DNA of 37,205 nt from Acetomicrobium sp. UBA5826. GTDB lineage: Bacteria > Synergistota > Synergistia > Synergistales > Acetomicrobiaceae. The notes beneath the pieces were generated by a model. It saw only the letters and a list, made by a program, of their open reading frames with translations, was not told the origin of the DNA and ran no database searches. A program made the position numbers and the translations under genes. Positions 16,128 through 25,426 of the stretch are shown in pieces. Within the stretch, counting starts at the first letter, position 1; every line of letters starts with the position of its first letter. The stretch spans positions 112,510 to 149,714 of the forward strand of contig NZ_DJHF01000022.1 in NCBI RefSeq assembly GCF_002433005.1. The letters run 5' to 3'.

Positions 16128-17754
16128 ATTCCCTCTCTCCCTGTTGGTTGATAAATCTTTTATCGTCTTCTTCGCTCTTTTCATTATAACGTCTTGCTAC
16201 GCGCGCAAATTCCAGAGATTCTCTCAAAATGACATCGAGCAGGGTCAACAGATCGATCAATTCGGTGCCACCCTCGATCCTATGATGAGATAACATAAGC
16301 CTGTTTTTTCTTTCAGCTATGATCTGGGAAAACTCTCCATAGAGCTTAAAGGCCTTCTTCGCAAAGGAAGGATCGTCCAGGGCATAGGCGCCTAGACTGC
16401 TAGTGAAGATGTCGAAAAAAAGGCCCTTAATTTCCTCCATTTCTGAAAGGAGAAGAGAGTATCCCACAACTTCCCTCTCTCCTCTGAGCAGGGGAAAAAG
16501 CCTTGCCGTGGCCAGAGTGACCATATTTTTAAGGGCATTTAAGGAGTAAGAGGTGGCGACGAACTCCTTAACGAGGGCGCTATCTTCCTTCGAAATCCAC
16601 GTTATTGCCGACCGATAGAAGACACAGGAATCGACCAGATCGGGCAAACTTGACTTCAATAAAAACAGACGTCCCTCGTCTATGTCTCCATGAAACAATC
16701 CGTAAAGAAATTCCTCCAAAAAATTGGAGGCTCGAACTATCTCTTTCGTAAGCAGTGAAACTGCCAGGGGGGTAATGTCCACAAAGGCCCAATCGAGGTA
16801 TAAAGGCTCTATGGATTCCCTTCCGCTGAAGCTGGCAAGCCTTTCTCCTATCTTGGAAAGAAACGAGACAAAGGGCAACAGCAAGACCATGTTAGTCAAT
16901 ACCAGCAATATTTGGAGAAAGGCTATATGAACGTCTATCGTTACGGGCAAGCTTTCTCCTATTTTCACATAAAGGGCACCCAATGGGATCATGGGCAGTA
17001 TTCCAAAGACCCTGTAAAGAAATGTGCTCCATGCAAGTCCCTGAGATTTTCTTTTCTTTCCCAAAGCCGCCAGTAGGGCTGAGCTGGAAGAACCAACGTA
17101 GGCTCCCAGAATGATAGGCAAGACAGAGGGAAAGGGGAGCAAGCCGGATCCGGCCATACCCATTGCTACAGCAAGGGTTGCCGTACTGCTTTGGATGATC
17201 GATGTAAGCAAATAAGCCGTCAAAGCCATGAGAAGGAAGGAACCTGTCAAGAAAGTCATCAAGTTCCTCACCAGCTCCGAATAGACGAGCGGCTGAGACC
17301 CCAGCTTTATAAGGGTCATCCCCAGGAACACGACGGAAATCCCCTCTGCTATCTTAAAATATTCCTTCCAGCGCCCTTTAGCGAAACGTCCAAAAAACAC
17401 TATGACGAAAAAGGCTACAGGGCTGTATAAAATAACATCCAGGCTCAAAAAATACACGATTAATCCAGTACCTACACTTGCTCCAATTATGGCAACGAGG
17501 GCGCCCTCGGAGGCCATAAGCCCAACCTCTACCAAGCCCACGATAAATGATGTTGCTGCAGCACTGCTTTGCACCATTACCGAAAAGACCAAACCAAAGA
17601 GCAGAGAGGACCTTTTTCTGGCTCCTAGGTGAGACAAAAACACTTTTCCGTTTCTGCCGAGATACTTCTTTATATTCTCGGGACAGACGTTAAGTCCGTA
17701 TAAAAAAAGCCCTACTCCGCCAAGGAGCAAAATAAATCCATACAAAGGCGTCAA
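16117..17754 (-). CDS. Na+/phosphate cotransporter family protein with PhoU-like C-terminal domain
   Basis: A 545-aa type II Na/Pi cotransporter (NptA/YjbB family). The membrane part has two inverted repeats carrying the QSS signatures: VQSSAAATSF (62-64) and IIQSSTATLAV (188-190). After about residue 310 the protein becomes soluble and helical, as in members with a fused PhoU-like regulatory domain. It probably moves inorganic phosphate with Na+; bacterial homologues are often implicated in export. The start is TTG 17754, behind a modest GGTGAT, since the next methionine would remove the first membrane helix. It lies between YitT (22 bases upstream) and PhoU. Confidence 0.9.
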   Translation of the reverse strand: MTPLYGFILLLGGVGLFLYGLNVCPENIKKYLGRNGKVFLSHLGARKRSSLLFGLVFSVMVQSSAAATSFIVGLVEVGLMASEGALVAIIGASVGTGLIVYFLSLDVILYSPVAFFVIVFFGRFAKGRWKEYFKIAEGISVVFLGMTLIKLGSQPLVYSELVRNLMTFLTGSFLLMALTAYLLTSIIQSSTATLAVAMGMAGSGLLPFPSVLPIILGAYVGSSSSALLAALGKKRKSQGLAWSTFLYRVFGILPMIPLGALYVKIGESLPVTIDVHIAFLQILLVLTNMVLLLPFVSFLSKIGERLASFSGRESIEPLYLDWAFVDITPLAVSLLTKEIVRASNFLEEFLYGLFHGDIDEGRLFLLKSSLPDLVDSCVFYRSAITWISKEDSALVKEFVATSYSLNALKNMVTLATARLFPLLRGEREVVGYSLLLSEMEEIKGLFFDIFTSSLGAYALDDPSFAKKAFKLYGEFSQIIAERKNRLMLSHHRIEGGTELIDLLTLLDVILRESLEFARVARRYNEKSEEDDKRFINQQGEREFDL

Positions 17755-17776
17755 ACCAAATCACCAACCTAGAGCC

Positions 17777-18667
17777 TTACAACTCCTTCCAAGACTTAAA
17801 TCCCTTCCCCACGACTTCCGAAGCCTCCGTTATGACCATAAAGGCACTTTTGTCGACCATAGCCAAGTATCTCTTCAACTCCATAGTCTGTCGGGGAGTT
17901 AAAAGACACATCACCACTTTCTGTTCATGTCCCGTAAATCCGCCCTCGCCTTTGAGCAATGTCACTCCACGACCCAATCCGTTGATTACAAAATCTTTAA
18001 CCTGATCGTGCTTTTTAGATATTACGAAAACCTGCCTTCTCCTGTCGAAGGACCTCAACACCCCATCAACGGCAATTCCGCTTATGTAGATAGCCACAAG
18101 CCCGTACACCGTTCGTTCGATACCAATTACCGGAGCAGAGATCAATAGGACTGCCAGGTTTATGTAAAAGCCGTACTTTCCTACTTCCACGCCATATCTG
18201 TTTCTTAAGGCGACGACAACGATATCGGTCCCCCCGAGAGAGGCTCCGGATCTGAAGACCAACCCTCCCCCTATCCCCTTTATGACTCCTGCAAATACGG
18301 CAATCAAGAAAAGATCGTCCAAAGAGGGGGCTGGTATAAATTCGAGGAGCTTTAAAAGGAAGGAGAACAACCCGACGCCATATATCGTGAGTATCACAAA
18401 CCTTGGAGACAGCTCTTTCCATCCCCAGACCAGCAATGCAGCGTTGCCGATGGCAAACAGCCACGACGGAGAAATATTGAAGACATACGAAGACAGTACG
18501 GCCAAACCTGTCAGCCCGGAATCGGGAAATTTGAAGGGCATGATGAGGGTTAGGGTTGCGATTACAGAGATAGTCGTACCGAAGGTAATGGTAAGAAAAC
18601 TGTCTTTTTCTTGTTTTAAAATATGATATATATGCATTAATATCCTTTTAAAATTACTTTTGTCCAC
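17777..18667 (-). CDS. YitT-family membrane protein (with DUF2179 C-terminal domain)
   Basis: A 296-aa protein with about five to six hydrophobic segments in the first 200 residues, including the conserved GIGGGLVFRSGASLGGTDIV. A C-terminal cytoplasmic DUF2179-like domain of about 80 residues begins after RQVFVISKKHDQV. The function of the family is not established. GTG 18667 follows GAGGAG by about ten bases; ATG 18637 is a possible shorter start. It is the first gene of a leftward run with NptA and PhoU, so a link to ion or phosphate homeostasis is plausible but unproven. Confidence 0.88.
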   Translation of the reverse strand: MDKSNFKRILMHIYHILKQEKDSFLTITFGTTISVIATLTLIMPFKFPDSGLTGLAVLSSYVFNISPSWLFAIGNAALLVWGWKELSPRFVILTIYGVGLFSFLLKLLEFIPAPSLDDLFLIAVFAGVIKGIGGGLVFRSGASLGGTDIVVVALRNRYGVEVGKYGFYINLAVLLISAPVIGIERTVYGLVAIYISGIAVDGVLRSFDRRRQVFVISKKHDQVKDFVINGLGRGVTLLKGEGGFTGHEQKVVMCLLTPRQTMELKRYLAMVDKSAFMVITEASEVVGKGFKSWKEL

Positions 18668-18822
18668 TGAAGGTCACTCTCCTCTTTGAGCTGTCGGTAA
18701 TTTTCCGGCATGAAAAACGAATCATATGATATCATAGGATTGAACAGGGATATCGTCCATCCCCGGTATTTACGCTTCATTCAATATACCACATAATATA
18801 AAGTTTTATTGAGGTGATCTTC
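18668..18822. promoter_or_regulatory. Divergent intergenic region between YitT and addB
   Basis: A 155-base AT-rich gap that must carry promoters in both directions. It includes a perfect 12-bp palindrome TATGATATCATA (18725-18736) and, near addB, overlapping -10-like elements TAATAT/TATAAA (18794-18802) without a convincing -35. Confidence 0.35.
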
Positions 18823-21693
18823 TTGACCATCACCATTCACACCTACAGATTGGCGAAGCAGCTTGAAAGACCTCTTAACGAGATATACGAAGCCCGCAAA
18901 AACCTCATATTCATAGTACCTTCCCGCGAGGACAAGAACTTGCTCCTTGAAATGTTGTCACTAAAGGGATTTCGGTTCAATTTGCCCCAGATATGGCAAT
19001 GGGGAGACCTGTACAGCGGACTTTCCGACATCCTTCGAAGGTCCGGGCTCGAAACAGTGGTCAAAAGACAGCTGGACCCTCCTGACCATTGGCTAGTGGT
19101 AAGGCATCTGGTCCACGATATCCTCGAATCGTCAAAAGAATTGAAAGAAAAGATCCCGGCGGTCGGACAGCCTGCCTTCATAGAGACCATAGGACGACAA
19201 CTTCACGAGCTAATCGGCGAGGACACATTGCCCGAGGACCTTTCGATGACATTAAACTGCAAAAGCTGCACCGATGATTGTCCCCACCTGACAGAACCAA
19301 CGGGTCTTTTGTGTCATATCTACAAAAAATACTTGAATTACTTAAACGAAAACGACCTTGCCGACAGTGCCCAGATACCCATCCTTGCCCGAAAGTTGCT
19401 CGACACAGAAAGTCTTGCCAGCCAATTGAAAGACAGGCCCTTCGTCCTGGTGGGCTTTATGAGCTTCATGAGGGCTCAGCGAGAGTTCATAGATACCTTG
19501 GACGATATAGGGGCAAGCATAGACATATTCAAACCGGACTCGACGATGGGCGAAAAATTTTACGATGCAGAACAACAATTCGCCGAGAAAGCCTTCATCG
19601 GCAAGGCCTCAGAGGACAGGCCTGCAAAGATTCGTCTTTTCACCTGTGGCGATCCGAGGCAGGAACTCGAAACGCTCGCGCGAAATTTATGGTTTAAGGT
19701 CGAAGAGGGAGTCTTAACTTTTAAGGACATTGCCATAGAGATACCTTCCCTTTACAAAAGCATCGCGGAGGACGTTTTAAACGCTTACCGAATTCCATGG
19801 AAATCAGGCTCGGGAAAATATTTGAACGAAACGATGTGCTGGGATTTGGTAAAGCGACTTAAAATCGCCAAGGATGAAAATTGGCCCTTCCTTGCCACTA
19901 TACGACTTCTTTCCGACCCTCTATTCGGATTCGATTTACCTAAAGAATCCTTAGAATTTCTTAAAGAAATGATCCCGTCGGGAGCAAAGGAATGGACCGA
20001 TATATTAAGTAAAAGCGGCGCAACGGAGTCGACTCGTATCATTAAAAAATGGGACTCCTTTTTCGACCACGTCAAAAGGGGCTCCAATGTAGAAAGTTTA
20101 TTTCAAAGACTTCTCAAACTGCTCGACGATGAGCTTGAAATCCGAAAAAAGGCAGGAGCTTGCGTAACCGATCCCTCATTAGACGAAAGTTTGTACGAGG
20201 TATCTAAATTCTTGGAAGCTTTAGAGAAAAAGGCGCTTTCTCTGGCCGAGTCCTTGCCTGAGTTGGGGCCGGCTCAGAAAGACATGCTCTCCGAGGCCGA
20301 AGGATGGGAATACTTATATCGCTTCGCCGAAGAGACGAGAATCCTGCCTCCTAAGAGTAAAAGAGAATCGGTAACGCTTTACTTCGACAGCTCTCCCGTT
20401 CTGGCAACCCATAAATTATACGTAGTAATAAACGCAACTTCACAACAATGGCCCGGAAAGATAATAGATCCCCCCCTATTGAACGACGAGGCGAGGAGGA
20501 TAATACACGAAAATGCCAATCTTGCAGGAATCCACTTGCCCTTAAGGCACGAAAGGCGACAACAAAAGGAAGCCCTCTTCAGAAGGCATTTATACGCTTC
20601 CACGGAAGAAACCTGGTTAACCTTTTCAGCTATCGACGCCCAGGGCAGGCCGAACAAGCTCTCTCCCTTTTTGGAAATGGACGGTAAAAAGGAAGATCTC
20701 TATATAATCGTAGAAGAGACACGAAGGCCCCTGAGCAAGTTGTTGCCCGAGCAAGAGAGGTTCCTTCGCGAAGCGGAGGTTCCCAGGGACAAGCTTTCCC
20801 GCCCGAGAAGGAAGCCCATTCCCTTGGTAAAACCAAAGGACGAAGGCTATCTAAGCGATATCGACACCTGGATTCAATGCCCTGCTCTCTACGCTTACAG
20901 AAGCATTCTAAAGCTCTTTCAACCGAAAGAAGCAGGGCTGGACGCTCAAAGATGCGGTAATATGCTTCACCTCCTCTGGTCGAAGGCATGGAAAATGAGA
21001 AGTGCCGAAAAGGGGCTTTCCCTTGAAGCTTGTGTGGAGCAACTGTGGGAAAATGTGGTGGAATCGACCTATCCCCTTCTTAACCGCATCAGGAAACTCC
21101 ATCGCCACCGCGAAAGGCTTCGCCTGCAGGTCCTGCGCCTTGCCCGCATTCAGGAAGAGATATACCTAAAACTTCGCACAACTTTCGCATCGACTGAATG
21201 GGAAAGGCAGCTTCCTCCGTTTACGATAAACGATGTCTCCTTTCGCGGCAGGGCAGACCGCATCGACCACCTGAACGAAATTGGCCAAATCCTTTGGGAC
21301 TATAAGACTGCGGGTTCCAAAAACTACGAAAATTCATTGCAACTTGCCTCCTACGCCCTGGCGCTATCGAAGGCCGACCAAAAGACAGGAGGCGCCTTCT
21401 ACCTGTGCCACAGTGACAGCATGTGTCTGGGGCATATTTCAAAGGAGCACAAAGACCTCGACAAAAGGCTGATCCCGGAAGGATGCTCCGATAACATAAA
21501 AATAAAACGCGAGAAACTCGAGGATATCACAAAGAGAGCCGAAGAACAGCTGATCAGTTGGGCAAAGGACTTGACCTTCGGCTCCTTCGAACCCCATTAC
21601 GATCGAAAGACCTGCAAGGACTGTCAATACAAGGTCCTCTGTCGCAAAAGCGAAATCGAGGGAGGAGAATGGTTAGAAAATGGCGAACAATGA
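18823..21693 (+). CDS. addB: AddB-like subunit of the AddAB double-strand-break nuclease (Fe-S PD-(D/E)XK nuclease)
   Basis: A 956-aa protein. The C-terminal RecB-type nuclease has D812 (GRADRID) and D826-Y-K828 (LWDYKT). Around it sits the Fe-S staple pattern known from AddB: C686 (WIQCPALYAY), then C931-x2-C934-x5-C940. The N-terminal half is helicase-like by position but shows no clear Walker A, only IFIVPSREDKN. An additional cysteine group, C146-x2-C149-x3-C153-x10-C164, is not a feature I associate with AddB. TTG 18823 is preferred to GTG 18814 because GAGGTGAT sits just before it at a usable spacing. It overlaps addA by 14 bases. It processes broken DNA ends together with AddA. Confidence 0.87.
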   Translation: MTITIHTYRLAKQLERPLNEIYEARKNLIFIVPSREDKNLLLEMLSLKGFRFNLPQIWQWGDLYSGLSDILRRSGLETVVKRQLDPPDHWLVVRHLVHDILESSKELKEKIPAVGQPAFIETIGRQLHELIGEDTLPEDLSMTLNCKSCTDDCPHLTEPTGLLCHIYKKYLNYLNENDLADSAQIPILARKLLDTESLASQLKDRPFVLVGFMSFMRAQREFIDTLDDIGASIDIFKPDSTMGEKFYDAEQQFAEKAFIGKASEDRPAKIRLFTCGDPRQELETLARNLWFKVEEGVLTFKDIAIEIPSLYKSIAEDVLNAYRIPWKSGSGKYLNETMCWDLVKRLKIAKDENWPFLATIRLLSDPLFGFDLPKESLEFLKEMIPSGAKEWTDILSKSGATESTRIIKKWDSFFDHVKRGSNVESLFQRLLKLLDDELEIRKKAGACVTDPSLDESLYEVSKFLEALEKKALSLAESLPELGPAQKDMLSEAEGWEYLYRFAEETRILPPKSKRESVTLYFDSSPVLATHKLYVVINATSQQWPGKIIDPPLLNDEARRIIHENANLAGIHLPLRHERRQQKEALFRRHLYASTEETWLTFSAIDAQGRPNKLSPFLEMDGKKEDLYIIVEETRRPLSKLLPEQERFLREAEVPRDKLSRPRRKPIPLVKPKDEGYLSDIDTWIQCPALYAYRSILKLFQPKEAGLDAQRCGNMLHLLWSKAWKMRSAEKGLSLEACVEQLWENVVESTYPLLNRIRKLHRHRERLRLQVLRLARIQEEIYLKLRTTFASTEWERQLPPFTINDVSFRGRADRIDHLNEIGQILWDYKTAGSKNYENSLQLASYALALSKADQKTGGAFYLCHSDSMCLGHISKEHKDLDKRLIPEGCSDNIKIKREKLEDITKRAEEQLISWAKDLTFGSFEPHYDRKTCKDCQYKVLCRKSEIEGGEWLENGEQ

Positions 21694-24600
21694 TGAAGCA
21701 ATGGCCGAGATTCTCCTGGCTGCCGCTACATCCAATCAACGCGAAGCAGTTTTAGCGGAAGATGATTTAGTGGTGGTTAGCGCCGGAGCCGGAAGCGGGA
21801 AGACTCGCACCCTTTCGTGGAGATTTGCATGGCTGGTCGCAACGGGAAGGGCAAGGCACGATGAGATATTGACCATCACTTTTACCGAAAAGGCAGCACA
21901 AGAGATGGAAGATAAAATATTATCGACTCTGGGAGACTGGCTTAACGCCGTGAGAAGCTCGGACCTTTCCCGGCAGGAAAGAGAGGTCACAGAAAAGAGG
22001 CTGGAGCTTGCCTGTAGTCGTTTCGATGAAGCGCAAATTTCAACAATTCACAGCTTTGCCATGAACCTTCTAAAATCCTACAGCCAATTTTTGGAGATAA
22101 GCCCCGCTTTTAATATCGTTACTCCACAACAGGAAGACCTGTTCTACCAATTTGCCCTCAGCGCCCTGGATTTTCTCGATGGGGAATGGTTTGCACAGAA
22201 CGCCCCCCCTAATTGGAAAAAAAGAATTAAAGCAATGATTTCCGACGATAATTTCAAAAAAGCCTTAGACTTCTTCGGCCCAAATGCCATCGTCGAACTT
22301 TCTAAAGCAGCTTCCTCCCTCTTTGGAAGCAGAGGATTAAACCCCGAGGACCTCTTCAAAGAATCGGCCTCCCTTGAAAGGGTTGACAAAAGGGCAGCGG
22401 AGATGATCTTCGGCTTAAAGGAACGCTTTAACTTATATCGCAACCTCTATGACTTCTGGGTAGAAGAAATTAGGGTAGAAGACGGCAACAACGACGGCCT
22501 GTCCGAGAGGGTCAGAGAATTTCAAAATCGGTGGAAGGGCATTTACCCCGACTCACCTGCCACATGGGCCAATTTTTTGCTGGACTTAAACGACAGTCTT
22601 CTCTCGAACATCAAAGGCGGCGGAAAATTCAAGAAGGAACTGGAATCGCTTCTAAGCGATCGTTTTGGCCATAAGGGGCTGAAAATCCACCGCGAAAGCC
22701 TATCTCAGGAAGTGGCTCTTGCCACATGGTCGAAGGAGGCCCATGAAGACAGACCCCTTCGCGAAACTTTGCTCAAGTTTGCCAGCATGCTTTGGGCCCT
22801 ATGGGAGGAACAGAAAAAAAGAAAGAACATCCTTTCCTTCGATGATTTGTTGACCAAAGCAAAGGATATGGTAAACAAATATCCCAAGGCTGTCGAACGA
22901 TACAAATACATACTAGTCGACGAATTTCAGGATATAAACGGCGTTCAAAAACTCTTGATAGAAAACATCGCCGCCGCCGGTAAAGAAGGAGCGTCAAAAT
23001 TGTTCATCGTGGGGGACCTTAAGCAGTCCATCTACAGGTTTCGCCACGCCGACCTAAGGATTTTCGCCGACTACATCGAGAAAGCCAAGAATGGAGCCGG
23101 CAAGTACGTTGCCTTAAAAGAATCTTTTAGGATGACCAGGGATCTGTTGGAAAGGATAAACGATCTTTTCGAGTATATCTGGAAGAATGGAATAAGCACT
23201 TCCTTGAAAGAGGATTACGAACCGCTGGTCTATCCGGAAACGTTAAAAAACGAAGACAGATCAGGCGATTTAAAAATACTGCTTGAGACGAACGCTGAAG
23301 ACGAAGATGGAAACAAGGCAAGTTCCGCCCAAAGAAAAAACTCCCTGGCCGCGAAGTTGGCGCACCGCTTCGGGGTATTTCACGAAGGGGGAGTTCCCTG
23401 GAAAGATATGGTGGTCCTGGTTCCAACCCGCAATTATTTCGACACCCTGGAAGAGGCTTTTGAAAGGGAAGAAATACCTGCAGTATTCGTGGATCAAAGG
23501 AGCTTTTTCTCAAGGTCCGAAACGCTGGATGCCACGGCTTTGTTGACCGCTTTAAACAATCCCGAGGATGATTTTGCCCTGGTCGGGATGCTTTCGTCTC
23601 CCTTTTTGAGACTATCTCAGGAAAGGGTATCGAAGATCCTCTCCTCTATAGAAGGCGAAGGTGGAGAGGGGAGGATCTGGAGATACCTCAAGACAAACCT
23701 CAAAGGTACGGCCGAAAAGATAGAATATCTCCGCAGAAGGGCAATTTTGCGCGGCCCTTCCGACGTCTTAAATTACCTTCTGGAAGAACCCCTGTGGCTT
23801 TTCACCCTTCCTTCCAACAGAAGGGTGAGGGCCTTTTCTAACATCAGGCACCTGATACACTTTTTAAGAGGCTATGAAGACGCCTTCGGAAAGGACCTCG
23901 CCGGGGCAGCCGACTATCTCAAAAAGACGGCAAGGCTAAACGCTCCCTACGAAGAAGCAACACCCCTGGGAGAGGACGAAGACGTGGTGAGGATAATGAC
24001 GGTCCACGCCGCAAAGGGATTGGAGTTTCCCGTTGTTGCGGTCTTCGGCCTCGAATACGCCCGTCATCCGAGAAGCGGCTCCTCCCTGGTACCGTCAATT
24101 TTCGTAGGCACCGTGGCAAGCTCATACGATGACCCCTTTGACAGAAAGAAAAATCCGCCTTCGAAGGCAGCTCACGACTACCTTGAGGGCTTAAAACAGG
24201 AGGAAGAAAATCTGCGCCTCTTTTACGTCGCCTGCACCCGCGCCAAGAAACACCTGATCCTCTGCGGCAATTACGAAATAGATTCGCAGGACAACCCTTC
24301 AAAAAAAACGGGGCTTTGGCTTAAAACCGTACTTAATTGGGAGGGTGCTCGCAGATACGCCGATCCCGACGACATTGACGAAGCTGAAATAATTACACCG
24401 AAAACAAGCGACGCCGGGAGCAAAAAAAATAAACTGCCCCATTCCAGAGGCATATCACTTAAAAAATTGATAAGGCCCATAGCCGACTCTCCCCTCGATA
24501 AGTTCAGCGCCACTGAATATGCCTTAATCTCATGGTGTCCCCATGCATATAGGATGAGCTATAGACAGGGTTTGCCATTAAAATGGGAACTTCCGAGATC

Positions 24601-25258
24601 CGAAGAATACGGAGGCCCCGACGTTGGCAGTTTGGTGCATTGGATCTTATCCCGTTGGGACTTGAAAGAAGAAAGTCTCGTGAGGTTCTTCCCTGAAAAC
24701 GACGAGAACCTAGAAAGGGCCTTAAGGATGCTTCCCACGGGGCTTCGCCCGATCCTAAAGGACAAAAGTCACTGGCCCCTTCTTCAAAGATGGCTCACCG
24801 CATTCGCCGGCAGCTCCCTGGGCTCTACCCTGCGAAGGACCCTTTCGTCGAAAGATCCAGAATATAAAACCTACAGGGAAATACCCTTCGACTTCGAGCT
24901 TGAATCGGGCACTCGGCTGGCAGGCCAGATAGACCTCCTTTATCTGGACGACGCGACTGCCCATATATGGGATTACAAAATAACCGAAGACCTCGATGAA
25001 GGCTCCTTCATGGATCTTTATCACAAGCAGCTGGAATTTTACGGATATGTAGTCAATCGGGAGTTTCCCCAAAAGAACCTGCTAATGGGACTTTACATGC
25101 TGAGGGAAAGCAGAGAAATCCTCCTGGACGCAGAAGGCATTTCCTTCGCAGAGATACAAAGGAACATTGAGGAGGCAGCCCTGAAGGCCGCTCTTGGGCC
25201 ATATGAAAAAAACACCTCACACTGCAGCGCCTGTCCCTGGAAAAACGCTTGTGCCTGA
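21680..25258 (+). CDS. addA: AddA-like helicase-nuclease subunit (UvrD superfamily 1), with Fe-S type nuclease domain
   Basis: A 1192-aa SF1A helicase fused to a RecB-family nuclease. Helicase motifs in order: I SAGAGSGKT with K41, Ia TITFTEKAA, II LVDEFQD with D414-E415, III IVGDLKQSIYRFRHAD, V TVHAAKGLEFP (K779-E782), VI FYVACTRAKKHL. Nuclease residues are D1085 (GQIDLLYLDD) and D1098-Y-K1100. Unexpectedly, four cysteines surround the nuclease: C953 (SWCPHAY), C1182-x2-C1185-x5-C1191, the same pattern as the AddB Fe-S cluster. ATG 21680 lies twelve bases after GGAGGAG inside addB; ATG 21692 is an alternative. It forms the AddAB complex for recombinational repair and degradation of foreign linear DNA. 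Confidence 0.92.
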   Translation: MANNDEAMAEILLAAATSNQREAVLAEDDLVVVSAGAGSGKTRTLSWRFAWLVATGRARHDEILTITFTEKAAQEMEDKILSTLGDWLNAVRSSDLSRQEREVTEKRLELACSRFDEAQISTIHSFAMNLLKSYSQFLEISPAFNIVTPQQEDLFYQFALSALDFLDGEWFAQNAPPNWKKRIKAMISDDNFKKALDFFGPNAIVELSKAASSLFGSRGLNPEDLFKESASLERVDKRAAEMIFGLKERFNLYRNLYDFWVEEIRVEDGNNDGLSERVREFQNRWKGIYPDSPATWANFLLDLNDSLLSNIKGGGKFKKELESLLSDRFGHKGLKIHRESLSQEVALATWSKEAHEDRPLRETLLKFASMLWALWEEQKKRKNILSFDDLLTKAKDMVNKYPKAVERYKYILVDEFQDINGVQKLLIENIAAAGKEGASKLFIVGDLKQSIYRFRHADLRIFADYIEKAKNGAGKYVALKESFRMTRDLLERINDLFEYIWKNGISTSLKEDYEPLVYPETLKNEDRSGDLKILLETNAEDEDGNKASSAQRKNSLAAKLAHRFGVFHEGGVPWKDMVVLVPTRNYFDTLEEAFEREEIPAVFVDQRSFFSRSETLDATALLTALNNPEDDFALVGMLSSPFLRLSQERVSKILSSIEGEGGEGRIWRYLKTNLKGTAEKIEYLRRRAILRGPSDVLNYLLEEPLWLFTLPSNRRVRAFSNIRHLIHFLRGYEDAFGKDLAGAADYLKKTARLNAPYEEATPLGEDEDVVRIMTVHAAKGLEFPVVAVFGLEYARHPRSGSSLVPSIFVGTVASSYDDPFDRKKNPPSKAAHDYLEGLKQEEENLRLFYVACTRAKKHLILCGNYEIDSQDNPSKKTGLWLKTVLNWEGARRYADPDDIDEAEIITPKTSDAGSKKNKLPHSRGISLKKLIRPIADSPLDKFSATEYALISWCPHAYRMSYRQGLPLKWELPRSEEYGGPDVGSLVHWILSRWDLKEESLVRFFPENDENLERALRMLPTGLRPILKDKSHWPLLQRWLTAFAGSSLGSTLRRTLSSKDPEYKTYREIPFDFELESGTRLAGQIDLLYLDDATAHIWDYKITEDLDEGSFMDLYHKQLEFYGYVVNREFPQKNLLMGLYMLRESREILLDAEGISFAEIQRNIEEAALKAALGPYEKNTSHCSACPWKNACA

Positions 25259-25426
25259 GTGGGATGTATCTTCCGTCATGATGCAGTCGATTTAAATATA
25301 CATTATCATACCTTTGCCTGTCGTAAGAAATGAGAAAATTTCGAAAAGTTACTAATCATTAAATCATATTTTGTATATAATAAGAGCCCAGACTTGCCCA
25401 TATCAAAGAAAGAGAGGGTTTTCTTC
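25259..25426 (+). promoter_or_regulatory. Probable promoter region of the PAS-HD-GYP gene
   Basis: The 168-base AT-rich gap contains TATAAT at 25376-25381 about 45 bases before the start codon, with only a weak TAATCA at the -35 position (25353-25358). No terminator for addBA is evident. Confidence 0.4.
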
